A DNA stretch of 64,000 nucleotides from Durusdinium trenchii. Its lineage: Eukaryota; Sar; Dinophyceae; Suessiales; Symbiodiniaceae. Numbering within the stretch: the first letter of the stretch is position 1; the number at the start of each line of letters is the position of its first letter. A program made the translations under genes and the position numbers. Of the stretch, positions 43,375 to 53,744 are shown piece by piece. The notes beneath the pieces were generated by a model. The model saw nothing but the letters and a program-made list of their open reading frames with translations, was not told where the DNA came from and did not search any database. Where the stretch lies: positions 970,934 through 1,034,933 of the forward strand of contig CAXAMN010021374.1 in NCBI GenBank assembly GCA_963970005.1. Reading direction: 5' to 3'.

Positions 43375-44025
43375 GGCAAAGAAAGTCAACTAGGTCATGC
43401 TGCTGTCTGACTGACTGAATCAAATGCCAACATCTCCATGGGTTGAGTTGCAATGACAATGGGTTGCTTCAATTGCTACGCAGTTGTCGTATCATCTGCC
43501 CAAATCTAACTCTCAGCCGGTCAAAAAGCATCATTGAACCACATCGAATGGCATTGAGACATTGAGGTCGGATTGTAGAGAGCTACAGCCCGGCTGCTCC
43601 TCCTCTGCCTTTACATCTCGACTCTCAAAAGATTGCCGGTCGCTGAACAATTTCACGCGATGGGGACCAATCCGACCGCTTATCTCACTCAAAGGTGTTG
43701 AGTCCTGACCTCTGAAGTTGGTGCAAATGCCGCAAACGCACAGCTTTTTCCTAAGACGTTGCAATCAAGGCATCTTCGTTGGCATCACTTGGATACAATC
43801 CATACTGGATTGCGAAACCAATGACAAGAACCACCTCAGGGCGTTGTTGTGTGCCACAGCATTCAAACCAGTAAACCTCCACTGTTGACTTTGCAAGCTA
43901 CCCTAGATGGCATCAAAACCATTCACCCATCTCCGCTCGGCCCTTCAATTGGTTACTCATGGTTACTCAATGATCCGGAGAAAAGACCTAAAAATGATCA
44001 GCGTTCAATGTACCTTCTTGCCCAT
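43375..44025. other. Spacer between two - strand genes
   Basis: No conserved peptide was recognised on either strand; no notable repeat. Confidence 0.4.
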
Positions 44026-44123
44026 CTACCTTCTTGCCCAATCAATTTGAAGCTGCTGCTGAGGCTCAGGATATGCAATCCCCAGGAATATGCCCAACGA
44101 TCTGGTCATGCGCCAACCAGAGA
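44026..44123 (-). CDS. Exchanger terminal exon
   Basis: It reads SLGIFLGIAYPEPQQQLQID, then WARR and TAG at 44026-44028. The G-[IW]-x-L-x-x-x-Y pattern is the last helix of the family. An acceptor at gaccag (about 44124) or a little upstream is possible. Confidence 0.65.
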
Positions 44124-47100
44124 CTTTGCTGTGTAGCAGCGTGGCCAGAAGGATCACCTACATGCCATCAGTCGGCCGACTGGCACCCCATCCACTTGGG
44201 TCAGCTCAAAAGAAAGACTGCTTTTCCAATCATGTATAATGTCTAAATGATTAAACAAGCACATGCAAACACAAATAGGCTTGTCGATCCAAGTGCAGGT
44301 CCCATGCAGCGTCAAAACTGACACCGGATGCGACATCAATGCGCCGGTCATTACCAACGCCTCGAGAGATCCCAGAAGGATGAAAGCGCACGGAGTCATC
44401 ATGAAAGGAGTGCGGCCACCATGCAAGATCGAAGACAGCAGCAGGATGGATCCATTCCTCAATGGCTCAAACTATTTGTTACCTTTACACCTATGAGATC
44501 CTATGAGTCTATGAACATAGATGATCATAGAAGAAAAAAAGCGGAAACCAAGTCTTTCTGACCAAAAAGGACATGCCTCATTCAACTCTCACTGGCCCCG
44601 ACCCGCAATTTTAATGTCAGGTATCCCAAAGAGCACATTGAACATTGGCCCAGCATAGATGCCAGTGATTGCAACCCGAAATTCACCTGCCTGCAAATGA
44701 TCTTACGTCTGAGATGGCAAGTGATGACAGCATTAATTGGTTTGCTTGGATCAGTTGGATCCTTCAAAGCAGAATGCTCCACCAGCACGTCCAGGTCAAT
44801 TGATTCACAGACCACAACAACTGTTTTCTGAGGTTCCGGAAGGGAGACTTCTCACGACCAAGTCAGTGTTCAAGCTTGGTCCACATGTTCACACTTGTAA
44901 AGAAGGCTGTGCCCAAAAGAAGTCCGGTGACTTCTACGGCATCGTTCCTTCGGTGTTTTGCGTCTGGTGAATGCCGACTTCACGCACAACAGCGGCAGCG
45001 GCATTCGACCGTCTCAGCAGTATCGGACCTTGGCCAGGCCCAACAATCCAAAGACATTGTCCACACAATTGCCCCAGGCCAAGAGTGTAATGCCCATTGG
45101 CATCGGCTCTAAGCCTTACAGAAAACCGAACGTCGGAAGGACGCCAAATCGAACACGTTGAAGTGATCTGTTTGCGTTTGTTCGCTTTGGCAGGTAGCCA
45201 ATAGTGATGTCAGGTAGCAGAAGCTAGTAGTAAACATAAGCTAGTAGAGAGGATGCAGAAAGGCTCGGATATTTCTAGAATTATTCCCCTAAGCGTGGGA
45301 GAAGCTTCCTCCAAAAGCCCTTCGCGTGGTTGAACCAACTGCGAGATTCTGAGGAAAACTTTAGAAACTATCACTATAGTATTGAAGTCTGTTGTATGGG
45401 GTACCTCTTGGGGGATTTGGATGATCATTCGGTACCTCTAGAAGTACGCTTCGAACAAACCTGTTGTGGGACCCTACAAGTCTCTGGCCCTGAGGCCTCA
45501 GGAAAGATCCCCAGTTCTGCATTTTGACTACAATATACTACAATAACCATAACCTATGGTGGTCTTACTCGGGCAAATTCAAACATACAGCTTGTTCATG
45601 TTTCAAGCTTCTCGAACCGACTGTTTTCCAATGGCTTCAAGCAGAGCAGGGCGACCTCACATGGGTCAATCATGGTAAACCTTGGTCAAATTTATTGGAA
45701 GCCTCATGGGATGTAGATGACTATCTATGGAATTCCTGGATATCTATGGTGAAGTTCCTGCGGCCCGTTCCATCGCAAGGCACCCATAATCGTTCCCACG
45801 AGCTGCATGGCACCCACGACTTCGTTGGCCAAAAGCGCCACCCACCTGAGGAGGAGACAAACAACTGCAAACAAACTCCGCTTGAGATGCCTCCTGAGAA
45901 CCAGTCTACATATGTCTACATGAATGAAACGTGCCGTGTGATACCTACCTCATATAACACATGTGCAAGATCTGATCCCAAAGGATGGCAAACGAGGGGG
46001 AGACACACACATAGACACTCACATCGCACATGCCGGATATTTGGCCAAGCTGCAGAAGCGAAGTAAGGAATGTGGCCCAGTTGAAACTCATCTGCGCCTC
46101 GGCTAAAAGCAACTTCAAATTTGAGATGAAGCTTTCTGAGACCTTTCTGGAAACTGTCAATGCTTAGTTGGTTCCAGTACACATGTCAAACCATTGCAAA
46201 CACATTAATCATCAAACTAGACCCGAAGACAAACCATGTGCAAGCACAGGTGCCACATAATGCTTGGGAGGAAGATTCCGGGATGTAGTCCAGGTAGCAA
46301 GCGATAGCGCGAGACCCACCAGCCAAAACAAAACCAAAGTCACTCGTGCCATCCTCGGCTTGGCTTGATGAATCACAGCAAAAGAAAGCAAGTAAAACAA
46401 TGTGTGCCAGTACCCAAAAAAACACCAATTTGTGAAGACAAACCGCAAAACACGCGAGTTCTATCTTCCTCTAAGTACCAAGATCCTTGCGGCCCTTGCA
46501 ATCATTTCTCTGCTCTCAAGTTCCTCTCACAGATCACCTGCACAGCCAAGTCAAAGGCCCGAGGATCCACGGCGATTTCGAGTCTTCCACCTGACGCCAG
46601 GCGGTTCCGCGGTGGGAATCCACACTGTCTGACGTGGACTCATCCGCATTCTCGAGTTAATGCGGTCATCCTTTCTGGACTCTTAGATACTTCTGCTGCA
46701 AAAAACTTTGGACTTTTGCATTCTGATGGCTTATGCTGAACCTGTCTTAATTACAGCAAAGGAGACCTTGCCTCAAAGGCTTGTGTGTACAAATTGCTCG
46801 TGGGTGACCCAGTGATGCCGAAGGGGATGAAGAAACACATGCCTCAGCAACATTTAATGGGATTCAACAAAGACACAATAGAATGGAATGGGGCAATATG
46901 GACCACAGGGTTCGTTCTCTTCAACTGAAATCCCACGTGTCCGGTGCGTCTAGCTGCATTCACCAGACACGTGAACTGCAGGGGCGACAGCGACGCGTTC
47001 TCATACATCCCTTGAAGACCAAAAAGGGGTACCTGTTCACTTCTTGTCAAAGAAGTGATTATATAGTTTCAGACGTTCAAGACACACAGAATGCTAGCGG

Positions 47101-50100
47101 CACGCTCTTACTATTTGATTCATGGCTGCAAGATTCTGCAAGCACATATTTGTAAGACATCTTCCCTGATTCTCCCTGTGCCCCTCGGCTGCCCACCCAT
47201 CGGCAGCAGGACATTCACCAAGTCATCCCAGGTGGTGGTGGCCATGGTGAGCACCTGATCGACCGCACTGCACGACTACGTCGACGTCCAGCAGTCGCTT
47301 CACCAGTCATGTCATCTTGGATTTGATGTCCAACCTGGAAAACATTCTTCCTCAGAAGGGGATTTCCAATCGGAAAAAAAACATCTCCTTACGCTCCTTA
47401 AGCAAAACCAGGTCATTTGTGGGAGTGTGCGGGCTATCTTGCCAAGGTCACTGTCACTTCTCCACTGAAATCTCCCTGACCAGGTGCAAACTAGGCACAA
47501 GGAGCGGCCGCAGTGGGAGCGCCAACGCGAAGCTCAGACGTTCGATTGCTCCGCCATCCTCCTCCCAACCTGGAAGAATTCCAGAAGCATTTCCAACTAA
47601 CATGCCATTCACTTCCGTCGCTGTATCATCTCTTCCCAGCAAACAATATCAACACCTCCTGTCCTATCAAAAAGAAAGAAAAGGTAACACAGAAACCTTT
47701 CACCAATTGCAGCGCCTCGTGTCAACCACCCACGGTCTTTGTCAGGCTAATTACCTGATTTTGTGCGCGCTTGTTTTTTTTTCGCCGTAGATTCTGTGGA
47801 TGGCCTCCCCGTTTTGCCGGTCACCTTCCGCGCAACTTCTAGCCCGATGGTTGCGTTGGCTTCTGTCCCCAGCAAGCGCTTTAGCTCATGTTGCCTTGCT
47901 GTCATACATCGCGGTGCGATGCGTTGGCCTCAAGGACACGGGACCGAGAGGGCCAAGCACCCGGCCAGCGGTGCATCATTGCGGGATCGCAATGGTTGGG
48001 TATGGCCCACGAGCGAGCCGACACGAGCGAGCCGACACTACGCCAGCCATGCGCTCAAACAAACGACCACAACCAAGCAACAAGCCAAGAGCGGCACGCC
48101 AGCATGACACCAAGCACAAAGCATCACAGGTCAAGGAGTTTCTCTATCCGGTCTGGGTCCTACTAGTCAATGGGCACCGATCCAAATTGGGCGCCGAAGC
48201 TCATGCGCCTGATCCATCTTTACGGAGGACGTCTTGTTACGATTCTTCAGGAGTCATACCCTGGTCACACACCTCCACGTCTACAACGGCCTGCATGCAG
48301 CTTCAAGCGGTCCATCCAGCTGTCGGCCGCAAAGGATGGGGGCTCCGCCACAGGCTCACCAGCCAAGGCTGGGAATGACACCTCGAAGGCATTGGGATCA
48401 CTCCAACATATTTCAGGTGTTCATTGCCGGCAAGCACAACACAGCAACTTGATTCGTAAACGATCGTAAACATAATAAAAGGATCATTAACGCTGACAAA
48501 TGGATGCAAATGGTGCTGTCAGCAATCTTCAGATCATTGGGCACGTTCGAACTGAACGCGTGATTCCACCATTTTCCATGTGGCTTATTTTGGCTTCAGC
48601 TCAACTCTTGAGCACAAACTCAATTCCACTATGTTCCACTTGTATTAAACCTACAGTAAAACACCTGCATTTTCCATGCCACCACCCTCTTCGCCGCGCG
48701 GCCGCCACCCGGCTGCCACGTCCCACGAAGCTGCCAGGCCCTGAGCCCGCGCTGAAGGACGAGCCCCGCCGCGGCGCCGGAGCGCCGGTGACCGCGCTGG
48801 GTCCGACGGCCGCGTCCGCGGAAGCGCGGCGCGCTCGGCGGGACTCGCGGAGGCTGAGGAAAACATAGAGGACGTAGAACAAGTTCATGATGAGCGCCAT
48901 GTACCTCATTTAGTATCATTGAGTTATATCATATTTAACTGATGACATCTTGAATACTGAATCTCACGGATTGCATGTCACATCATCCTTGCATCTTTCA
49001 ACCAGTGAGTGCAGTTGGGGTGCGGTTGTCGCTTGTGGTAGTTTGCTATGTCGTTTTAGAGGGTTCGGATGGTTTGGTCATCATTGACAACTTTTCACAC
49101 GCCGGTAAAGCTTCTCTCAAAACAAGAAGCTAAGCAGCGGCTATTGTCAAAGGTTTAAGCAGGTGCCAGTGTGTCACATACCTCCTTGAGATTGATCGAA
49201 AACAAATCTCTAAGCTTCGTCACCCAGCGCCAACCCACTGGCCGTTTCGCCAAGCGGGATCTTGCCAATAACCTGACTTCCATATGTTCCGTGCGAGGTC
49301 GTGAGAACCGTGGGCATCGTCCTCTGCCACCTAAAGTGAGCCGTGGGCGCTCCGGCAGCATTTGCGCAACACAACGTTTTGTTATCGACTTGGTTATCGA
49401 TCAGGCCTTCGTCGGGAAAAGGCGCATTGTACGTACGAACTGACCACCTCTTTCAAGGCTCACGCATCAGTGCTGCACGCTTCGCAAGACTTCGCTTCGC
49501 AAGAAGGGTCATTGCTCGGAACCTAACAAGCTTGGCTGCTGGCGCAGGGTGCTTCAGCATGCTGAAAAGCAAAGGAGAGAGCGTTGTACAGTCTGCCCGC
49601 AGCACAAGCAGCTTGCCCGCGGCCAAACAGCCCGATGGTTTCGTTGTGCGCAGTGCGTCACACAGCTTGCCGGTCACCGCCAGTCCAATAGCTTCGTTGC
49701 CAGCACGCAGCGTTGCCGAACATCTCCAAACACTGACAAAGCAAAAAAACACAGCGACATAGTTCAAGTCATCGATTTTGTGTAGTTCACAAGTCATCGC
49801 TTTGACGTCGGTTTGGAGCAGCTCACATCATGGGAGTGAACCTCGACGAACAGTTTTGCCTGTAGCTCCAGATAGCTCAAGTGCTGTCTAGAAACGTGGA
49901 GACAAACCCAAAGGATCCGAAGAGGATCATCAAACCAACTGCCAAAAAGCGGAAGCTGATGTCACGAGTGAGGACTGAAGGATTCACTTGGATGCCTCAG
50001 CAGGGAGCTCTTCAACTGATAAAGCAAGAACCGGTAGGTTTGCTATTTCCCACGTCTTTGTTTCTTACGTGCCAAATCAAGAATATAGTCATATCATGTC

Positions 50101-51357
50101 ATATCCACTGCTGCAGCCTGCTGCAGCTGCACCACTTGTTTAACTGATCAAACAACAAAGAGTCATAGACTAGAAGCCTTCTGACCCTGCGAAGAGCAAC
50201 ACCAGGGAGGCCACAAAAGTGTTGATGAAGACCCCAGTGCCAAAGACACCTCCAAGCCAAAGTCGAACCTTAGCTAGCTTAGCTTCAAGAGGTCGTGAAA
50301 GTTCCTTGGGTTGATGGAAGACCACACTTCCAACTTAAAGGATATATGTATGTATACACACATGTCATGTGTCTTTGCTTGTCTCTTCCTCACATCTTGT
50401 TTGAGACATATCAGTCAGTCCTAACCACGCAGCTAAGGCACATCACTCTCACTTGATTCGCCGCCACCGTTTGCGAGAGCCTGGCTTGCTGGGTTGTGTA
50501 GTGTGGTCATGTAGCTCCACAGCTTTCAAGGCCATGCTGACAGTGGTAACAGAAGGGAAGGACATGCACTCGCCACGAAAGGCAAGGACATCGAGTGGTC
50601 GCTAGAGCAATAGCACACTGCTGCAGCGTTATGCCTGCTTCCTGACTTGGCCCGTGCCCGTTTCCCATTTTTTCTGGATCTGACAGGCGTCCGACATAAA
50701 GCCGATCATGAAGTCATTGGCCGATCCGCCCAACGCCAGCAGGGTGGCACCAAGCAGGGCATCAGACATCCTCAGAGGCACCGTTGATCTGCTCAGCAGC
50801 CCCAATAGGTGCTACAAGTTGTGTTCAATCTTTGTGACTCAGGGAATCCTGCATGATCAAGCGGAACTTGGGATGGATTGCCATAGAGGGCTGCCAAATG
50901 CGATCAGTAGAAGTACCTGTACCTTGAACCTTCAACTGTTATCCCTTGTTTTGTTTCGCTGATCAATACTCCTACTGGTGCAAACTGGACTGGTTGAGGC
51001 TTACTTGTGCCGAGCAAGCATCTTGAGACCACGGCCAATTTGGATCAGCACAGGCACCAAGTAACCATCGGCCACTACCTGGAAGTGGAGAGTGGACGAC
51101 AAAAGCTAGAACAAGAAGCGGGGGGGCTACAAACAAAGGCCAGTCTTGTGAGCTCCCTATCACATCATCGACAGGGAAGACTTATACTAAGACTTTAAGA
51201 ACCTTTAGTTATATAGTTACCAACTTGAAGTCCCAACCTCTGCCCCAACGATTTTCTCAGCTTGGAACAAACGCATAGACCAAGTTACTCCCATCACAAT
51301 GAAATAGTAGAACAAGAGCAGAAGGCACAGGATGGTCGCCCAGAAGGCATTTCCTGA
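44026..51357 (-). CDS. CCX/NCLX-type cation/Ca2+ exchanger (multi-exon)
   Basis: A membrane antiporter of the Ca2+:cation superfamily. Reading down the - strand: TM1 AFWATILCLLLLFYYFIVMG, then VVADGYLVPVLIQIGRGLK, alpha-1 MSDALLGATLLALGGSANDF, LWLGGVFGTGVFINTFVA, RDISFRFLAVGLMILFGSFG and MALIMNLFYVLYVFLSLRES. A cytoplasmic loop follows. The second half has VALLANEVVGAMQLVGTIMG, alpha-2 MGITLLAWGNCVDNVFGLLG, EFRVAITGIYAGPMFNVLFG and late TM helices, ending at TAG 44026. The AWGN and GPMFNxLFG motifs point to the CCX/NCLX branch. Exon joins close in phase with GT, GC and GA donors. The N-terminus lies above 51357. Key alpha-repeat residues are changed (see findings). Confidence 0.85.
44290..44457 (-). 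CDS. Exchanger exon: late transmembrane helices
   Basis: Joined in phase 2 it gives FGNGSILLLSSILHGG, then PCAFILLGSLEALVMTGALM, a helix. The right edge is unresolved (several GT, GC or GA candidates near 44290-44320). Confidence 0.7.
44626..44690 (-). CDS. Exchanger exon EFRVAITGIYAGPMFNVLFG
   Basis: Acceptor catttgcag, phase 0 in, GA donor in phase 2. A-x-x-G-x-[FY]-x-G-P-[ML]-F-N-x-L-x-G is the conserved segment after alpha-2 in CCX/NCLX proteins. Confidence 0.9.
45029..45114 (-). CDS. Exchanger exon: alpha-2 repeat
   Basis: LEPMPMGITLLAWGNCVDNV, then FGLLGLAK, 28 codons plus two bases, phase 1 in and 0 out, GT donor. CCX/NCLX proteins have G-x-T-x-L-A-W-G-N-S-x-G-D; here Cys replaces Ser and D-N replaces G-D. 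Confidence 0.9.
45784..45845 (-). CDS. Exchanger exon VALLANEVVGAMQLVGTIMG
   Basis: Acceptor AG then G, 20 full codons, GT donor in phase 1. It matches the I-A-x-E-[IV]-[VL]-x-x-L-x-x-[LI]-G helix that leads to alpha-2. Confidence 0.8.
46240..46455 (-). CDS. Exchanger membrane exon (probable)
   Basis: The frame reads NWCFFGYWHTLFYLLSFAVI, then RVTLVLFWLVGLALSLATW and NLPPKHYVAPVLAHG, two hydrophobic helices. It probably forms the first helix or helices of the second half. A competing frame (DFGFVLAGGSRAIACYLDYI) is also open, so the phase is uncertain. Confidence 0.45.
46540..46650 (-). CDS. Candidate exon, unassigned
   Basis: The - strand frame CGFPPRNRLASGGRLEIAVD continues to AFDLAVQ and a GT donor. 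It lies within the exchanger span; the family gives no expectation for it. Confidence 0.3.
47467..47569 (-). CDS. Exchanger exon before the second half (probable)
   Basis: Acceptor attcttccag, then WEEDGGAIERLSFALALPLR and PLLVPSLHL. An x-E-x-L-x-x-[AP]-L-x-P-L-x-P pattern precedes the second membrane half in CCX proteins. Confidence 0.55.
47805..47878 (-). CDS. Exchanger loop exon (possible)
   Basis: The frame reads RLLGTEANATIGLEVARKVT, then GKTG, with a GC donor. Charged and helical; assignment to the loop is by position and strand only. Confidence 0.4.
48291..48381 (-). CDS. Exchanger loop exon (probable)
   Basis: Acceptor tgccttcgag, then VSFPALAGEPVAEPPSFAAD and SWMDRLKLHA to a GC donor. 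Hydrophilic, consistent with the cytoplasmic loop; assigned by position. Confidence 0.5.
48680..48904 (-). CDS. Exchanger exon MALIMNLFYVLYVFLSLRES
   Basis: The left half matches the L-x-x-[LY]-Y-x-x-Y-V helix of the family. The rest (RRARRASADAAVGPSAVTGA and on) is GC-rich and low complexity, the start of the large cytoplasmic loop. The downstream edge is uncertain. Confidence 0.7.
49908..49974 (-). CDS. Exchanger exon TRDISFRFLAVGLMILFGSF
   Basis: R-D-[IV]-x-F is the conserved start of the next helix in CCX/NCKX proteins. Phase 1 in, phase 2 out, with a GT donor. Confidence 0.8.
50178..50268 (-). CDS. Exchanger exon LWLGGVFGTGVFINTFVA
   Basis: Phase 0 in, phase 1 out. The G-G-x-F-G-x-G-V-F-x-N/T motif is the G-S-x-x-F-N equivalent after alpha-1. 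It continues into a hydrophobic helix, SLVLLFAGSE, with a GC donor. Confidence 0.8.
50692..50770 (-). CDS. Exchanger exon: alpha-1 repeat
   Basis: MSDALLGATLLALGGSANDF, then MIGFMS, 26 codons plus one base, GA donor. The core G-A-T-L-L-A-L-G-G-S-A-x-[DE] is the alpha-1 cation site. The residue after S-A is Asn, where the superfamily almost always has Pro. Confidence 0.9.
51023..51078 (-). CDS. Exchanger exon VVADGYLVPVLIQIGRGLK
   Basis: Acceptor cacttccag, then a D-G-Y-x-V-P-x-L motif like the D-[DE]-[YF]-[FV]-x-P-x-L of the family. A GA donor splits the last Lys codon, which the next exon completes. Confidence 0.85.
51289..51357 (-). CDS. Exchanger exon: first transmembrane helix
   Basis: Twenty-three codons in phase 0, SGNAFWATILCLLLLFYYFI then VMG, GT donor. 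Joined to the next exon it gives VMGVVADGYLVPVL, the entry to alpha-1. Confidence 0.75.
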
Positions 51358-53744
51358 CTTTTGCCACATGACTTCAACTCTTCACACTTTCAACTCGTGG
51401 GATGGGATGGGCTGTGGAAGATCGGATGGGCTTTTAGCCCGCAGAGGACAGACGAAAGATTTAACTCCTCAAACATCGAAAGCTGCTTGCGGCCAGGCAC
51501 CCTTCAATGTGCATGCATAAATCGCCTCATAGTCCAGCAAGGTGTCATCATCCGCGTTGCAGCTCATCAACATGCACTGCGCCGAGGAATGACCGCTCAG
51601 CCAGGAGAGTGCTTGCCTGCCGGTCTCGTCCCCTCTACCACCACACAGCCACCTCTTTGACCAATTCCAGCCTGGCGTCTTCTCGGTTGGATGCCACTGC
51701 GGCCAATGAACAAAAGGCTCCCTGGCGGAGACGTCGCGCCGTCACGCCAGCAAAGAAAGAATCCAAAGCCAGTCCAACTCCCAACACATCAGTTGCCCAA
51801 TGCCCAGATCATTATATACCCATTACCCCGTCACCATCGGGTTCACATTGACCCTAGCTCTTTGCCTCCACCTCCCCATCCTTCATCTGGGAGTCCACTG
51901 CCTCAAAAGGCGATCGGGTCGGAAGATCCAAATCGATCTGGGTCATCTGAGATCTCAAGTGCTAAGGCCATCGGACAACCTTTTGCAGCACGACCAGCAC
52001 AACCCTAGATCGAAACCCTTTGGCTGGTCTGAAATCTCGGAGGTGCCAGCCCCACACGATTTCACGCTCTCATTCTTTGTTCTGATTTCTTTTGTAACTC
52101 CAACGCTGCCAAGCGACCAGCTGGCCGTCCTGCGAGGGTCAGAGAGACGCGAGCTTGCACTGCCATAGTGAGATCATAGCATGTTACGCATGCATTTTGG
52201 ATGTCTGATGATGTCTGCCACATCTGCAGAAAACCAGTTTGAATAATTTTGACATCATGTAAAGCTGCACATGACCTTGAAGGATACTGCAAATGCGCCA
52301 TTCTCTGATCTGAAATGTGTCCCCCAATGAGGACACCATCCACTGAGTGATTTTCTAGATTCCAGAAAGAAAAAGCAGCAACAAGGAAAAGGAATGACAT
52401 CCAACAATTGGTTTGGGTGTCTGAAGTCTGAGCTGAAACCGCATCAACCCAGGCCTGCAACTCTTTCATCCGCTCTGCTATTTGGACCTGTGAGAATCCG
52501 GCAGGGACAGGACTTCAAAGGAGTTGCTATTAGGGAACACAACAAATGACTGCATCAACATACTAAGCATGCTTGGGACGCCAAGACATGGCAGGAACAC
52601 TTGGAGCCTTCCTCAAACGCTTCATGTTGGAAGAAAAAAATCTTGTCTGAAAGCACACAAGTTGCTCATTTGGCAGCCACGTTTTCTGGAACCAACCTCA
52701 AAAAGTGGACTCCTGGACCTCTCTTGTTCTATTGGAAAGGTTCACCACCAAGACCTCGCTGCATTCGGTCAAACCCGAAGCTAAGGTTAAAGTAAGTCAG
52801 ATCTTCGCTACTAGTAGCTTCTTGTTACTAGTAGTAAGGCGAGGAGCTACTAGTAGCATCCTTGCTCCTAGTAGCGATGTCCTTTCTTCTTGTTACGCAC
52901 CGTCCAAGATACGGCCAATGTATCCTTCTTGAACATCTAGACGAGGGAGTACAACCCGCCCGCAACAGCTAGGTAGCTTTGCCCATGCCCGATCTCGCAG
53001 CCTTGCAGGCTTCATCTTTGGATGCGATGCAAGCGTCGTCCTTCTCCCCAACCTGTGGTCAGGATGCAAACCATGCAAACCGCAACCCCCACAAACCGGC
53101 GGAGTGGTCCAAGAAAACCACGACGTCCACACGTCTATGAAGGCCGGCAAAATGTGCTGGACGATGCTGGATGATGTAGCATGGGGCACCACTGGTCAGC
53201 ATGAAGAGATGATTGAAGATTTGTCAAATCCAGCGTGGATCCAGCTAGATGGACCCATGACAATAGTCAATAGTCCTTATGTTTGTTGGATCCATGAACG
53301 CTTTGCTGCAGCTGTGGACAGGTACCTCCAGAACGGAGCAAATGGTTCCCGCGGATGTGTCACAGGAAGCATAGTCAAGGAAGATGTCTGGCGTTGGTGA
53401 CATACCTGCACGATGGAGTTCAAGTCAAGACTTCAAGTACAGTACTTAATCTATCTAGCTCTATGTATATATATATAATACAACATTGTATACCATGCGG
53501 ATAGTTCAAGATGATTCAAAACCGAAGTAATGGACTTCTCCCTGGGAGTCCGGGGCAATTGCCTGTGTTCACACCGAACAAAGCCATCATGTTCGACTCG
53601 TGTCCCTGCGAGCATCCTTTTCTCTCCACGAATTCAGGTTCGTTCTGCCAGATCTCCCTTAGGGAATCGACATGAAGATATGGACATCTAAGAAGATCTG
53701 CGTAGATCTACATTACATCATTACATCTGTCGAGAACGCTTGCT
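51358..53744. other. Upstream of the exchanger; N-terminal exon not fixed
   Basis: A - strand frame at 52062-52469 begins MKELQAWVDAVSAQ and includes MSFLFLVAAFSFW, which could be the exchanger's signal or first helix. + strand frames at 51332-52168 and 53104-53400 (MKAGKMCWTMLDDVAWGTTG) are open but unrecognised. Dispersed repeat at 52803-52900. Confidence 0.35.
52803..52900. repeat. CTACTAGTAGC hairpin repeat
   Basis: Contains cgctactagtagcttcttgt and actagtagtaaggcgaggag, the same dispersed family as at 5624. Confidence 0.75.

Noticed and set aside
47800..48378. 192-codon + strand open frame
   Set aside because: It lies opposite probable exchanger loop exons. Residue content is that of a shadow frame with many His, Arg and Ser.
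48540..48620. Spliced-leader relic (ttttggct..caag-like words)
   Set aside because: Only scattered matches to the dinoflagellate leader core were found; none spans enough of the 22-base leader to be convincing.
49343..49762. 139-codon + strand open frame
   Set aside because: It lies in an intron of the exchanger gene on the wrong strand; no motif.
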